A stretch of 64,000 nt of DNA. Source: Candidatus Nitricoxidireducens bremensis (GTDB lineage: Bacteria; Pseudomonadota; Gammaproteobacteria; Burkholderiales; Rhodocyclaceae). A program made the position numbers and the translations under genes. The stretch is taken from assembly GCA_030247725.1 (NCBI GenBank), contig JAOTRT010000015.1, forward strand, positions 1 through 64,000, read 5' to 3'. The notes below the pieces were generated by a model. That model ran no database searches. It was not told the origin of the DNA and was given only the letters and a program-made list of their open reading frames with translations. Numbering within the stretch: the first letter of the stretch is position 1; every line of letters starts with the position of its first letter. This document shows, piece after piece, positions 7,751 through 16,489 of this stretch.

Positions 7751-9638
7751 GGCCTTTTGGCTGCTGTTCTGGCTGCTGGCCCTGCCGGCCCGGGCGGCCG
7801 AGATTTCCCTCGCCCTCGACAGCATCCGCCACGAGGCCTTCGACGCCGAGGGCGTGACCCTGAGCTTCGATACGGACCGGCGCGGCGAGGCGGACATCCG
7901 CCTCGGCCGGCTGCGGGTGGGCAGCCTGGAATACCGGGAACTGCGGCTCCATTGCTCCGGCTTCTATTTCGACGGCCGTCGTCTCGACTGTCCGACGGGA
8001 ACGTTGCGGCGGGACGATGCGCGGGGGCGCGACCGGCCCCTGCTGCCGTTTTCCTTCGCCTGGCGGGCCGACGACGGCTTCGTCGAGTTCATCCTCAAGG
8101 ATGCCGACGTGGTGGTCCTCTCGCCCCTGGTCAAGCGCCTGCGCGGCTGGGCGCCCGAGGGGCGCGTCGATTTCCGCCTGGCGATGCGCGGCGATCAGGC
8201 CGAGCTGCGGCTGGCGCTGCGGGACCTGGGCTTCGCCAACAAGGCGGGCGACGTGAAGGGCAAGGGCATCGCCATGACCCTGGATGCCCGCGCCGAGCGG
8301 CGCGGCGCGGCCTGGCGCTGGCAGGCCCGGCTGGACTGGCCCCAGGGTGAATTGGCCTTCGCGCCCTGGCGCCGTGCGGCGGCGCTGCGGGCGGAAGCCG
8401 AGGGCGAGCTGACGGAAGCGACGCTGCAGGTCGATCTCGCACGTCTGGAACTGGAAGGCACCGGGGCCCTTGCCGCCAGCCTGCGCTGGGACCGGGAGCG
8501 GGGCGAGGCGACGGACTGGGGCTTCGTCACGGAGCATCTGGACCTGGGGACGGCGATGGGGGAATGGGGACAGCCCTGGCTGGCGGCCCAGGGCTTGCCG
8601 GTCTGGCGCAGTTCGGGCAAGGCCATGTTCGCCGCGGACTGGCGGGCGGGGCGCCTGCGGCGCTTCTTCGCCGGCCTGGACGGGGCGACCCTCGCCGACG
8701 CTACCGGCCACGTGGAACTGCGCGGGGTCCATGCCCATATTCCCTGGGAGGCCGACGGGGATACGGAGGCGGAATTCGGCATCGGCGCCGGGCGCCTCGG
8801 CGACCTGCCCCTGGGGGATTTTTCCTTCCCCCTGCGCATCGCCGGCGGCAAGGCGTCGGTGCGCAATCTCGTCGCTCCCATGCTGGACGGGCGCTTTGAA
8901 GTGGAGGCCTTGACCGTCGCCCGCAAGGACGGCCACTGGGAGGCGGATTTCGCCGGCGGCATCGAGGACGTTTCCATGCCCAAGCTCTCCCGTGCCCTGG
9001 CGCTGCCCGTCATGGACGGCAAGCTCACGGCCCGCATCCCGCGCATCTCCCTGTCCGACGAGGGGCTGGCCCTGGACGGCGCCCTGTCCATCGAGGTCTT
9101 CGGCGGCGGCATCCTGGTCCATCGCCTGCGCGTGAAGAATCCCTTCAGCGCCGACCGCCACTTCCTCGCCGACGTGACGGCGCGCAACCTGGAGCTGGGC
9201 ATGCTGACGCGCACCTTTTCCTGGGGCAGCATCGAGGGCCGCTTCGACGCGGACCTGCAGGACCTGGAGATGGCCGGATGGAAGCCCCTGCGCTTCGATG
9301 CGCGCATCGCCAGCAGCCCGGGGGAATATCCGAAAACACTGAGCCTGGGGGCGCTGAAGGACATCACCTCCCTGGGCGAGGAGGGGGCCATCGCCGGCAT
9401 CGCCGAGCGGGCCATCGGCGGCTTCGGCTACGCCCGCATCGGCATCGGCTGCCGGCTGCGCAACGGCGTCTGCCAACTGGAGGGCGTCGGCCGCGAGGGC
9501 GACGGCATCGTCCTCATGGAGGGGCGCGGCATTCCGGCGGTCAGCATCATCGGCTACAATCGCCGCATCGACTGGGAGGCCCTCGTCGCCCGCATCCGCG
9601 AGGTGATCGCCGGCAAGCCCGGCGTCCTTTTCGAATGA
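7734..9638 (+). CDS. YdbH-like AsmA-superfamily envelope protein
   Basis: 634 residues from a GTG at 7734 that overlaps cysM by 17 bases. A signal peptide or N-terminal anchor (residues 5-22, ending PARAAE) is followed by a long repetitive beta-rich sequence without motifs of soluble enzymes. Size, character and a tiny following lipoprotein gene fit YdbH, one of the AsmA-like bridges that move phospholipids between inner and outer membrane in Enterobacteria. The assignment rests on overall resemblance and on the ydbH-ynbE gene pair, not on a motif. Confidence 0.7.
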   Translation: MSFPLRAFWLLFWLLALPARAAEISLALDSIRHEAFDAEGVTLSFDTDRRGEADIRLGRLRVGSLEYRELRLHCSGFYFDGRRLDCPTGTLRRDDARGRDRPLLPFSFAWRADDGFVEFILKDADVVVLSPLVKRLRGWAPEGRVDFRLAMRGDQAELRLALRDLGFANKAGDVKGKGIAMTLDARAERRGAAWRWQARLDWPQGELAFAPWRRAAALRAEAEGELTEATLQVDLARLELEGTGALAASLRWDRERGEATDWGFVTEHLDLGTAMGEWGQPWLAAQGLPVWRSSGKAMFAADWRAGRLRRFFAGLDGATLADATGHVELRGVHAHIPWEADGDTEAEFGIGAGRLGDLPLGDFSFPLRIAGGKASVRNLVAPMLDGRFEVEALTVARKDGHWEADFAGGIEDVSMPKLSRALALPVMDGKLTARIPRISLSDEGLALDGALSIEVFGGGILVHRLRVKNPFSADRHFLADVTARNLELGMLTRTFSWGSIEGRFDADLQDLEMAGWKPLRFDARIASSPGEYPKTLSLGALKDITSLGEEGAIAGIAERAIGGFGYARIGIGCRLRNGVCQLEGVGREGDGIVLMEGRGIPAVSIIGYNRRIDWEALVARIREVIAGKPGVLFE

Positions 9639-9754
9639 AGATACTTACCGTAGCCGCCGCCGTCCTGCTGCTTTCCGGCTGCGTCAATGTGCACGTCCAT
9701 TTCCCGTCGGCGCCGGCCGGGCAGACGGAGAGCGCGGGCGACAAGACTCCATGA
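9635..9754 (+). CDS. YnbE-like small lipoprotein
   Basis: 39 residues. MKILTVAAAVLLLSGC is a signal peptide with a lipobox (LSGC, acylated Cys at residue 16), followed by a short charged tail (VNVHVHFP...). The start overlaps the stop of the YdbH-like gene, and its stop overlaps the next start, so it is embedded in a translationally coupled chain. In Escherichia coli the lipoprotein YnbE is encoded next to YdbH and partners it at the outer membrane. This one is shorter than E. coli YnbE (about 61 residues). Confidence 0.65.
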   Translation: MKILTVAAAVLLLSGCVNVHVHFPSAPAGQTESAGDKTP

Positions 9755-10548
9755 CCCCCATCCTCGTCTTCGACATCGAAACCATTCCCGACGTGGCGGG
9801 CCTGCGTTCCCTCCACGAGCTGCCGGCGGACCTGCCGGACGCCGAGGTGGCCGAGTTCGCCTTCCAGCGCCAGCGGGCCAAGAACGGCTCCGACTTCCTG
9901 CCCCTGCACCTGCAGCGCGTGGCCGTCATCTCCTGCGTCATGCGCAGCGACGACGGCCTCAAGGTCTGGTCCCTGGCGGAGCCCAAACTGGCCGAGGGCG
10001 AGATCATCCAGCGCTTCTACCACGGCATCGAGAAATACACGCCCCAGATCGTTTCCTGGAACGGCGGCGGCTTCGACCTGCCGGTGCTGCACTACCGGGG
10101 CCTCATCCACGGCGTCGCCGCGCCCCGCTACTGGGACCTGGGCGAGGGCGACTTCCGCGACAGCCGCGACTTCAAGTGGAACAACTACATCAGCCGCTAC
10201 CACACGCGTCACCTGGACCTGATGGACCTGCTGGCCATGTACCAGCCGCGGGCCAACGCCCCCTTGGACGAGCTGGCCAAGCTGATGGGCCTGCCGGGCA
10301 AGCTGGGCATGGACGGCGGCGCCGTCTGGGGCGCCTGGCTGGACGGCCAGATCGACGACATCCGCGATTATTGCGAGACCGACGTGGTGAACACCTACCT
10401 GGTCTATCTGCGCTTCCAGCAGATGCGCGGCCACCTGACCCGGGACGAGCATGCCGCCGAGGTGGCCTTCGTGCGCGAGCAACTCGCCCAGCTCAAGCAG
10501 CCCCACTGGGAGGCCTTTCTCGCCGCCTGGGGCGAAGCTGCGGCATGA
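9751..10548 (+). CDS. predicted 3'-5' exonuclease, PolB-like DnaQ fold
   Basis: 265 residues. Exonuclease motif I is FDIETIPD (residues 7-14), motif II is SWNGGGFDLPVL near residues 105-116, and motif III is YCETDVVNTYLVYLR near residue 210, supplying the acidic metal ligands of DEDD exonucleases. It resembles the stand-alone family related to the proofreading domain of DNA polymerase B (Pfam DNA_pol_B_exo2). Likely DNA repair or degradation; substrate unknown. Overlaps its neighbours by four bases on both sides. Confidence 0.82.
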   Translation: MTPILVFDIETIPDVAGLRSLHELPADLPDAEVAEFAFQRQRAKNGSDFLPLHLQRVAVISCVMRSDDGLKVWSLAEPKLAEGEIIQRFYHGIEKYTPQIVSWNGGGFDLPVLHYRGLIHGVAAPRYWDLGEGDFRDSRDFKWNNYISRYHTRHLDLMDLLAMYQPRANAPLDELAKLMGLPGKLGMDGGAVWGAWLDGQIDDIRDYCETDVVNTYLVYLRFQQMRGHLTRDEHAAEVAFVREQLAQLKQPHWEAFLAAWGEAAA

Positions 10549-11219
10549 AGCTGCTGGCCCTGGAAACTTCCACGCGCTGGCTTTCCGTCGCCCTCTGGCA
10601 GGACGGGGAGATGCTCGTGCGGCGGGCGGATTCCCACAACGGCGGTTCGGCCCTCGTGCTGCCCTGGGTGGCGGAACTGCTGGCGGAGGCGGGTCTGCGC
10701 CATGCCGACATCGACGCCGTCGCCTTCGGTGCCGGTCCCGGCAGTTTCACCGGGTTGCGGCTCGCCTGCGGCGTGGCCCAGGGCCTGGCCTTCGGCCTCG
10801 ACCGGCCGGCCATGGGCGTGACGACCCTGGAGGCCCTGGCCGTGGCGAGCGGCGAGGACCGGGTGTTCGCCTGCCTCGATGCCCGCATGGGCGAGGTCTA
10901 TTTCGCGGCCTACGAGGTCGATGGCGATGAGGTGACGGCAGTCCTGGCCCCCCGCGTGGCGCCGCCCGCGGATGTGCGGACGCCGGCCGGCGAATGGATC
11001 GGCTGCGGCGACGGTTTTGCGGCCTACGGCGAACAGTTGCCCAGGCTGGCGCAGCTGCGCCCCGACGTCTGGCCGACGGCCGAGGCGGTGGCCGCCATCG
11101 CGGCACCCCGCTTCGCCCGCGGCGAGGGCAGCGTCGCGGCCCAGGCGATGCCCCTCTACGTGCGGGACAAGGTGGCCCTGACCACGGCCGAGCGACTGGC
11201 CCGCGGAGGCGTGCGCTGA
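10545..11219 (+). CDS. tsaB: tRNA t6A biosynthesis protein TsaB
   Basis: 224 residues. ASKHA-fold partner of TsaD and TsaE in making N6-threonylcarbamoyladenosine at position 37 of ANN-decoding tRNAs. It opens LLALETSTRWLSVAL and has the signature GAGPGSFTGLRL (residues 68-79). Start ATG at 10545 overlaps the exonuclease stop; rimI follows with a one-base overlap. tsaB-rimI is a common pair in proteobacteria. Confidence 0.93.
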   Translation: MKLLALETSTRWLSVALWQDGEMLVRRADSHNGGSALVLPWVAELLAEAGLRHADIDAVAFGAGPGSFTGLRLACGVAQGLAFGLDRPAMGVTTLEALAVASGEDRVFACLDARMGEVYFAAYEVDGDEVTAVLAPRVAPPADVRTPAGEWIGCGDGFAAYGEQLPRLAQLRPDVWPTAEAVAAIAAPRFARGEGSVAAQAMPLYVRDKVALTTAERLARGGVR

Positions 11220-11680
11220 TGAACGCCGTCCTCGTCCCCCGGCTGGATTTCATGCCCATGGCGGCGGCCGATGTGCCGGCCATCATGGAGACCGAGAACC
11301 GCATCTATCCCTTCCCCTGGTCCGCGGGCAACTTCGCGGATTCCCTGGCTTCGGGGCACAGCGCCTGGGTGTGCCGGGAAGCGGGGGCCATGGTCGGTTA
11401 TGCGGTGATGATGCTGGTGCTCGACGAGGCCCATCTGCTCAACATCAGCGTCGCGGCCGAACGCCAGCGCGGCGGCCTCGGAAGCCGGTTGCTGGAATTT
11501 TTATTCGAAGAGGCGAAGGCTCATGGGGCGGCGCGCATGTTCCTGGAGGTGCGGCCGTCGAACGCGTCCGGCCTCGGCCTCTATCGCCGTTTCGGCTTCG
11601 CCGAGATCGGCCGGCGGCGCGGCTACTACCCGGCCCACGACGGCCGCGAGGACGCCATCGTGATGGCGAGGGACCTGTGA
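11219..11680 (+). CDS. rimI: ribosomal protein S18 alanine N-acetyltransferase
   Basis: 153 residues, a single GNAT domain. The acetyl-CoA loop is RQRGGLGSRLL (about residues 81-91), followed by the family's EVRPSNASGLGLYRRFGF and GRRRGYY. It acetylates the N-terminal alanine of S18. Start codon A overlaps the tsaB stop; its own stop overlaps the GTG of the next gene. Confidence 0.92.
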   Translation: MNAVLVPRLDFMPMAAADVPAIMETENRIYPFPWSAGNFADSLASGHSAWVCREAGAMVGYAVMMLVLDEAHLLNISVAAERQRGGLGSRLLEFLFEEAKAHGAARMFLEVRPSNASGLGLYRRFGFAEIGRRRGYYPAHDGREDAIVMARDL

Positions 11681-12423
11681 GCCGCGTCCTGCGCGAACTC
11701 GGCCTGGGGCCGGTCTGGCGGCTGCGGGACCGGCCGGCGGAGACGGTGGCCGTGCCCGAGGCCGCGCCGTCGTCTGCCGTCGCCAGCCCGTCTCCGGCCG
11801 TGCCGGTATCGGTCCAGGTGTCCGCTGCCGCCGATGCCGGCGGCGACCGGGCCGGCGTCATCGCCACCATGGGATGGGACGAGCTTCGTAGCGCCGTGGC
11901 CGATTGCCGCACCTGCGTGCTCGGAGCAACCCGCAAGCAGGCGGTGCTCGGCGTCGGCGACGTGCAGGCCGACTGGCTGTTCGTCGGCGAGGGCCCCGGC
12001 GCGGAGGAGGACGAGCGGGGCGAGCCCTTCGTCGGCCAGGCCGGCAAGCTGCTGGACGCCATGCTCGCCGCCATCGACCTCAAGCGCGGCGAGAACGTCT
12101 ATATCGCCAACACCGTCAAATGCCGGCCACCCGGCAACCGCACCCCGGAAGCCGAGGAGACGGCGGCCTGCTGGCCTTTCCTCGCGCGCCAGATCGCCCT
12201 GATCCGGCCCAAGCTGATCGTTGCCCTGGGGCGCCCGGCGGCCCAGACCCTGCTCCAGGCCGAAGTGAAGATCGGCGCCGCCCGCGGGCAGGTGTTCCAG
12301 CACCAGGGGATTCCGCTGATCGTCACCTACCATCCGGCCTACCTGCTGCGTAATCTTCCCGACAAGGCCAAGGCCTGGGAGGACCTGTGCTTCATGCGCA
12401 AGACCATGGCCGGGCTGGCCTGA
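11677..12423 (+). CDS. uracil-DNA glycosylase, family 4 (Fe-S)
   Basis: 248 residues from a GTG at 11677 overlapping rimI. An Ala/Pro/Val-rich linker (about residues 25-65) precedes the catalytic domain. Family-4 features: GEGPGAEEDERGEPFVGQAG as motif A, YHPAYLLRN as the second catalytic loop, and four cysteines in the right arrangement for a 4Fe-4S cluster (CRTC near residue 77, then VKC and a Cys after TPEAEETAA). Removes uracil from DNA. A second, family-5 enzyme is encoded at 59974. Confidence 0.9.
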   Translation: MSRVLRELGLGPVWRLRDRPAETVAVPEAAPSSAVASPSPAVPVSVQVSAAADAGGDRAGVIATMGWDELRSAVADCRTCVLGATRKQAVLGVGDVQADWLFVGEGPGAEEDERGEPFVGQAGKLLDAMLAAIDLKRGENVYIANTVKCRPPGNRTPEAEETAACWPFLARQIALIRPKLIVALGRPAAQTLLQAEVKIGAARGQVFQHQGIPLIVTYHPAYLLRNLPDKAKAWEDLCFMRKTMAGLA

Positions 12424-12442
12424 TCCTCTCCGCCGACCCACG

Positions 12443-13450
12443 ATGACGCCGCCGGACCGCATGCGCGCGATGGTGCTGGAGCGGCCCGGCGACCCCCTGC
12501 GCCTCATGGCACTGCCGGTGCCGCAAGCGAGGGAGGGCGGTGTCCTCATCGCCGTCGAGGCTTGCGGCGTCTGCCGCACCGACCTGCATCTGGTGGACGG
12601 CGAACTCCCGGACCCGGTGCTGCCCATGATCCCGGGCCACGAGATCGTCGGCCGGGTGGCGGCGCTGGGCAGCGGCGTCGAAGGTTTCCGCTTGGGCCAG
12701 CGGGTCGGCGTGCCCTGGCTGGGTTGGACCTGCGGCCAATGCCGCTACTGCCGCAGCGGGCGGGAAAACCTTTGCGACGGCGCCCGCTTCACGGGCTACC
12801 AGATTCCCGGCGGCTACGCCGAATACACCGTGGCGGATGCCCGCTACTGCTTCCCCCTGCCGGAGGAGGGCGATGCCGCGGAACTGGCGCCCCTGCTCTG
12901 CGCCGGCCTGATCGGCTACCGGGCCCTGCGCCTGGCGGGCGATGCCCGCCGGGTGGGCATCTACGGCTTCGGGGCGGCGGCCCACATCGTGGCCCAGGTG
13001 CTGCGGCATCAGGGGCGGGAATTCCTGGCGTTCACCCGGCCCGGGGATGGCGAAAGCCAGGCCTTCGCCCGCCGCCTCGGCGCGGCCTGGGCGGGCGGCA
13101 CCGACGAGACACCGCCGGGGAAGCTCGATGCGGCGCTGATCTTCGCCCCCGCCGGGCCCCTGGTGCCGGCGGCCCTGGGGCATGTGGAGAAGGGCGGCTG
13201 CGTGGTCTGCGCCGGCATCCACATGAGCGACATTCCGTCCTTTCCCTACGCCGTCCTCTGGGGCGAGCGCAGCCTGCGCTCGGTGGCGAACCTGACGCGG
13301 CAGGATGGCCTGGATTTCCTTGCGCTGGCCCCCGCCGTGCCGGTGCGGACGGCAGTGACGCGCTTCCCGCTGGAACGGGCGAACGACGCGCTGGCGCAGT
13401 TGCGGCGCGGGGAGTTCCAGGGCGCGGCGGTGCTGACGACCGGCGCCTGA
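12443..13450 (+). CDS. zinc-dependent alcohol dehydrogenase
   Basis: 335 residues, medium-chain dehydrogenase family. Catalytic zinc ligands are Cys44 and the His of GHE (65-67); the structural zinc site is Cys96, Cys99, Cys102 and Cys110 (CGQCRYCRSGRENLC). The Rossmann fold appears near residue 170 (VGIYGFGAAAHIVAQ); the usual GxGxxG has become GFGAAA. It resembles the AdhA/AdhP-like subgroup with unassigned alcohol substrate. It lies 19 bases after the glycosylase gene and convergent with the next gene. Confidence 0.88.
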   Translation: MTPPDRMRAMVLERPGDPLRLMALPVPQAREGGVLIAVEACGVCRTDLHLVDGELPDPVLPMIPGHEIVGRVAALGSGVEGFRLGQRVGVPWLGWTCGQCRYCRSGRENLCDGARFTGYQIPGGYAEYTVADARYCFPLPEEGDAAELAPLLCAGLIGYRALRLAGDARRVGIYGFGAAAHIVAQVLRHQGREFLAFTRPGDGESQAFARRLGAAWAGGTDETPPGKLDAALIFAPAGPLVPAALGHVEKGGCVVCAGIHMSDIPSFPYAVLWGERSLRSVANLTRQDGLDFLALAPAVPVRTAVTRFPLERANDALAQLRRGEFQGAAVLTTGA

Positions 13451-13451
13451 G

Positions 13452-13904
13452 TTACGTCGCCAGATACTCGACCAGCATACCGGAGGTCTTGCGCAGCCGG
13501 CGGGACAGCAGCCGGGCCAGGCAGAACATGAAGCGGTAGGCCAGCACGGGATAGTCGGTTGCCAGGCGGTCCAGCCCTTCATGGCCGAGGGTCATGAGCT
13601 GGCAGTCGGTTTCGGCGACGCAGGTGGCGGAGCGGCGTTCCCGGTCGAGCAGCGCCATTTCGCCGATGAAGCGACCGCGGCCTTCGTAGGACAGCAGGTG
13701 GTGCCCGCTTTCGCCGCCCTTGAAGATCGAAATGCGGCCTTCGACCAGGATGAGCATGTTTTCGCCGGGATCGCCTTCGCTGAAGATGGTCTGGCCCTTG
13801 GGGACATCCAGGAAATTCAGGTAGCGGCCGATGGCCTCCAGTTCGGGATAGGCGAAATCCTTGAACAGGTCGAGTTCGTCGAGGTGGTCGGCAATCTTGC
13901 TCAT
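13452..13904 (-). CDS. cyclic nucleotide-binding domain protein
   Basis: 150 residues, a single cNMP-binding domain (about residues 12-130). The phosphate-binding cassette region reads RFIGEMALLDRERRSATC, close to the FGExALL...RxA consensus, so a cyclic nucleotide may bind. There is no helix-turn-helix or membrane segment, so it is not a CRP-type regulator; a sensor or scaffold role is possible. Its stop is one base from the convergent dehydrogenase stop. Confidence 0.85.
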   Translation of the reverse strand: MSKIADHLDELDLFKDFAYPELEAIGRYLNFLDVPKGQTIFSEGDPGENMLILVEGRISIFKGGESGHHLLSYEGRGRFIGEMALLDRERRSATCVAETDCQLMTLGHEGLDRLATDYPVLAYRFMFCLARLLSRRLRKTSGMLVEYLAT

Positions 13905-14018
13905 CGTCGTGGTCTGGGATGGCGGATGGTACGGGCGGGTGGCCGGAGGCTGTTCTTGGCATGCTCGGCATGCGCTGCCATTGTATCCGACCGCTGGCGG
14001 CCGGTAGCCGTGTACCCT

Positions 14019-14270
14019 TCAGTCGAGGATGAGGCGGAAATGCTTCCCCGGATGGATGCGCTCTTCCGTTTCGACGACGAAAAGGTCCCAGATCAGCATC
14101 TTCACCTTGGCGAGCATGAATGCGGACAACTCGCCGCTGTTCTCCAGCACCAGTTCCTCGTCGTTCTTCATGGCCCGGGGGATGGGGCCGTAGCGGAAGT
14201 CGCCGGCGCAGTCGGATTGGCGGCCTACCAGTTCGTCCAGGTCGGTATCGGGGGTGCAGACATGTCTCAT
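14019..14270 (-). CDS. conserved-looking hypothetical protein, 83 residues
   Basis: Start chosen at 14270 because a GGGAGA Shine-Dalgarno lies 6 bases upstream; the longer open frame would run into the thrS leader. The protein opens MRHVCTPDTDLDELVGRQSD and is acidic, with a central helix (SAFMLAKVKMLIWDLF). I do not recognise the family and assign no function. It is divergent from the thrS operon. Confidence 0.6.
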   Translation of the reverse strand: MRHVCTPDTDLDELVGRQSDCAGDFRYGPIPRAMKNDEELVLENSGELSAFMLAKVKMLIWDLFVVETEERIHPGKHFRLILD

Positions 14271-14386
14271 GATGGTCTCCCGGAGCAGTTGTCGCTGATG
14301 GCTATAACGGCCGCCGGGACGGCGGGTTGAGTGCACTTGCGGCGGCCCCCGGACGGGCTTGGGGCAGCAGGCGGGACCCCCTTCTG

Positions 14387-14395
14387 TGCTAGAAT
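14387..14395 (+). promoter_or_regulatory. extended -10 promoter of the thrS operon
   Basis: TGCTAGAAT is an extended -10 box (TG-N-TAGAAT). No good -35 is present at 16-18 bp. Transcription would begin near 14402, about 30 bases before the leader peptide. Inferred from sequence only. Confidence 0.5.
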
Positions 14396-14432
14396 CGGCC
14401 CCGGTAAATCCACTGGAAACGGGAAGAAGACG

Positions 14433-14465
14433 ATGCTTTTCCGAACTCGAACTAGGACCTTCTGA
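14433..14465 (+). CDS. thrS leader peptide MLFRTRTRTF
   Basis: A ten-codon frame ATG-CTT-TTC-CGA-ACT-CGA-ACT-AGG-ACC-TTC-TGA, too short for normal gene calling. GGGAAG about 8 bases upstream serves as a Shine-Dalgarno. Three Thr and two Phe codons make up half the peptide, while the operon it precedes encodes ThrRS and PheRS. A strong intrinsic terminator lies 37 bases after its stop. This layout is that of a transcription-attenuation leader. The alternating Arg codons are unexplained. Function is inferred. Confidence 0.75.
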   Translation: MLFRTRTRTF

Positions 14466-14501
14466 CGACAGAATCGGTGGAGTTCGTATTTCCAGAGAAA
14501 G

Positions 14502-14528
14502 AAGTGCGGCTCGACCGCACTTTTTTTT
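14502..14528 (+). terminator. intrinsic terminator / attenuator before thrS
   Basis: Stem AAGTGCGG (14502-14509) and CCGCACTT (14515-14522) around a ctcga loop, with eight T (14521-14528). It sits 20 bases before the thrS start and after the leader peptide, so it must be conditionally bypassed. A competing pairing is visible: leader CCGAACT (14441-14447) can pair with AGTGCGG (14503-14509) with one mismatch, and leader CGAACTC (14442-14448) pairs perfectly with GAGTTCG (14480-14486). Confidence 0.85.
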
Positions 14529-14547
14529 GACTTGAAGGACCTTGATC

Positions 14548-16464
14548 ATGCCCGCGATTCGTCTGCCCGACGGCTCTGAACGCAAATTCGACAATCCCCT
14601 CACGGTGGCCGAACTGGCCGCCTCCATCGGCGCCGGCCTGGCCAAGGCGGCTCTCGCCGGCAAGGTGGATGGCAGGCTCGTCGATACCTCCTACCGCATC
14701 GAGGCGGATGCCCAGGTCGCCATCGTCACGGACAAGGACCCGGAAGGCGTTGAGATCATCCGCCACTCGACGGCCCATTTGCTGGCCTATGCGGTGAAGG
14801 AGCTGTTCCCGGAAGCCCAGGTGACCATCGGTCCGGTGGTGGAGAACGGCTTCTACTACGACTTCGCCTACAAGCGCCCCTTCACGCCGGAGGACCTGAC
14901 CGCCATCGAGCAGCGCATGGCCGAGCTGGCGAAGAAGGACTTCCCCATCACCCGCGAGGAGTGGGAGCGGGACAAGGCCGTCGAGTTCTTCAAGGGCCTG
15001 GGCGAGCATTACAAGGCGGAACTGATTGCCGCGATTCCCGCCGGCGAACCCATCGGCCTCTACCGGGAAGGCGACTTCATCGACCTCTGCCGCGGTCCCC
15101 ACGTGCCGTCCACGGGCAAGCTCAAGGCCTTCAAGCTCATGAAGGTGGCCGGCGCCTACTGGCGCGGCGACTCGAAGAACGAGCAGCTGCAGCGCATCTA
15201 CGGCACGGCCTGGGCCAAGAAGGACGAGCTCGACGCCTACCTGCACATGCTGGAGGAGGCCGAAAAGCGCGATCACCGCAAGCTCGGCCGCGCCCTCGAC
15301 CTGTTCCACCTGCAGGAGGAGGCGCCGGGTCTGGTGTTCTGGCATCCCCACGGCTGGACCGTGTGGCAGGAGATCGAGCAGTACATGCGCCGCGTCTACC
15401 GGGACAACGGCTACCAGGAAGTGCGCTGCCCGCAGATTCTCGACCGCAGCCTGTGGGAAAAGTCGGGCCACTGGGAGCACTACAAGGCCAACATGTTTAC
15501 GACGGAGTCGGAGAACCGCGACTACGCGGTCAAGCCGATGAACTGTCCCGGCCACGTGCAGATCTTCAACACAGACGTGCGTTCCTACCGGGACCTGCCG
15601 CTGCGCTACGGCGAGTTCGGTTCCTGCCACCGCAACGAGCCCTCCGGTGCCCTGCACGGCGTCATGCGCGTGCGCGGCTTCACCCAGGACGACGGCCACA
15701 TCTTCTGTACCGAAGAGCAGATCCAGCCCGAGGTGACGGCCTTCAACGAGCTTGTGCGCAAGGTTTATGCGGATTTCGGCTTCGAACACATCGCCGTCAA
15801 GCTGGCTTTGCGGCCGGAAAGCCGGGTAGGCGCCGACGAACTCTGGGACAAGGCGGAATACGCCCTGCGGGAAGCCCTCAAGGCCAGCGGCCTCGAATGG
15901 GACGAACTGCCGGGGGAGGGCGCTTTCTACGGCCCGAAGATCGAATTCCACATCAAGGACGCCATCGGCCGCTCCTGGCAGTGCGGCACCATCCAGGTGG
16001 ACTTCTCCATGCCGTCCCGCCTGGGCGCCGAATACGTGGCGGAGGACAACGCCCGCCATACGCCCGTGATGCTGCATCGCGCCATCCTGGGGTCCCTGGA
16101 GCGCTTCATCGGCATCCTGATCGAGAACCATGCGGGCGCACTGCCGCTCTGGCTGGCGCCGGTTCAGGCCGTGGTGATGAATATCACCGAGAATCAGGCC
16201 GACTATGCCGAAAGTGTGGCGAAAAAACTGCGGGAAGCCGGTCTGCGGGTCGAGACGGATTTGCGCGGCGAGAAGATTAACTATAAAATCCGAGAACATA
16301 GCTTGCAAAAGCGGCCTTACTACGTCGTCGTCGGCGACAAGGAAAAGGCCGCCGGGTTGGTCGCCGTACGTGCCCGAGGCAATCAGGACCTCGGGCAGAT
16401 GTCCCCCGATGCCTTGATCGAGCGTCTGCAGCGCGAGAGCGCCAGCAGGGGCATGGCGGCCTGA
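14548..16464 (+). CDS. thrS: threonyl-tRNA synthetase
   Basis: 638 residues, near the usual 640. Domains in order: TGS (1-60), editing domain with [11 protein letters not shown], class II catalytic core with motif 2 [15 protein letters not shown] and the zinc Cys of KPMNCPGH, then the anticodon-binding domain (about 535-638). Charges tRNA-Thr. The ATG at 14548 follows an AAGGA at 14535-14539; a TTG two codons earlier is less likely. First structural gene after the leader peptide and terminator. Confidence 0.97.
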   Translation: MPAIRLPDGSERKFDNPLTVAELAASIGAGLAKAALAGKVDGRLVDTSYRIEADAQVAIVTDKDPEGVEIIRHSTAHLLAYAVKELFPEAQVTIGPVVENGFYYDFAYKRPFTPEDLTAIEQRMAELAKKDFPITREEWERDKAVEFFKGLGEHYKAELIAAIPAGEPIGLYREGDFIDLCRGPHVPSTGKLKAFKLMKVAGAYWRGDSKNEQLQRIYGTAWAKKDELDAYLHMLEEAEKRDHRKLGRALDLFHLQEEAPGLVFWHPHGWTVWQEIEQYMRRVYRDNGYQEVRCPQILDRSLWEKSGHWEHYKANMFTTESENRDYAVKPMNCPGHVQIFNTDVRSYRDLPLRYGEFGSCHRNEPSGALHGVMRVRGFTQDDGHIFCTEEQIQPEVTAFNELVRKVYADFGFEHIAVKLALRPESRVGADELWDKAEYALREALKASGLEWDELPGEGAFYGPKIEFHIKDAIGRSWQCGTIQVDFSMPSRLGAEYVAEDNARHTPVMLHRAILGSLERFIGILIENHAGALPLWLAPVQAVVMNITENQADYAESVAKKLREAGLRVETDLRGEKINYKIREHSLQKRPYYVVVGDKEKAAGLVAVRARGNQDLGQMSPDALIERLQRESASRGMAA

Positions 16465-16489
16465 TTTTTATTTTTTTGGAGTACTGAAC

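Noticed and set aside
7692..9476. Long minus-strand open frame (594 residues) opposite the YdbH-like gene
   Set aside because: Antisense shadow caused by high GC at third positions; the plus strand has a signal peptide, coupled overlaps and a partner lipoprotein.
12392..13582. Minus-strand frame of 396 residues opposite the alcohol dehydrogenase
   Set aside because: Shadow; the plus strand carries both zinc sites.
14396..14540. T-box riboswitch upstream of thrS
   Set aside because: No T-box consensus or specifier-loop architecture; a Thr-rich leader peptide explains the terminator better, and T-boxes are not expected in Proteobacteria.
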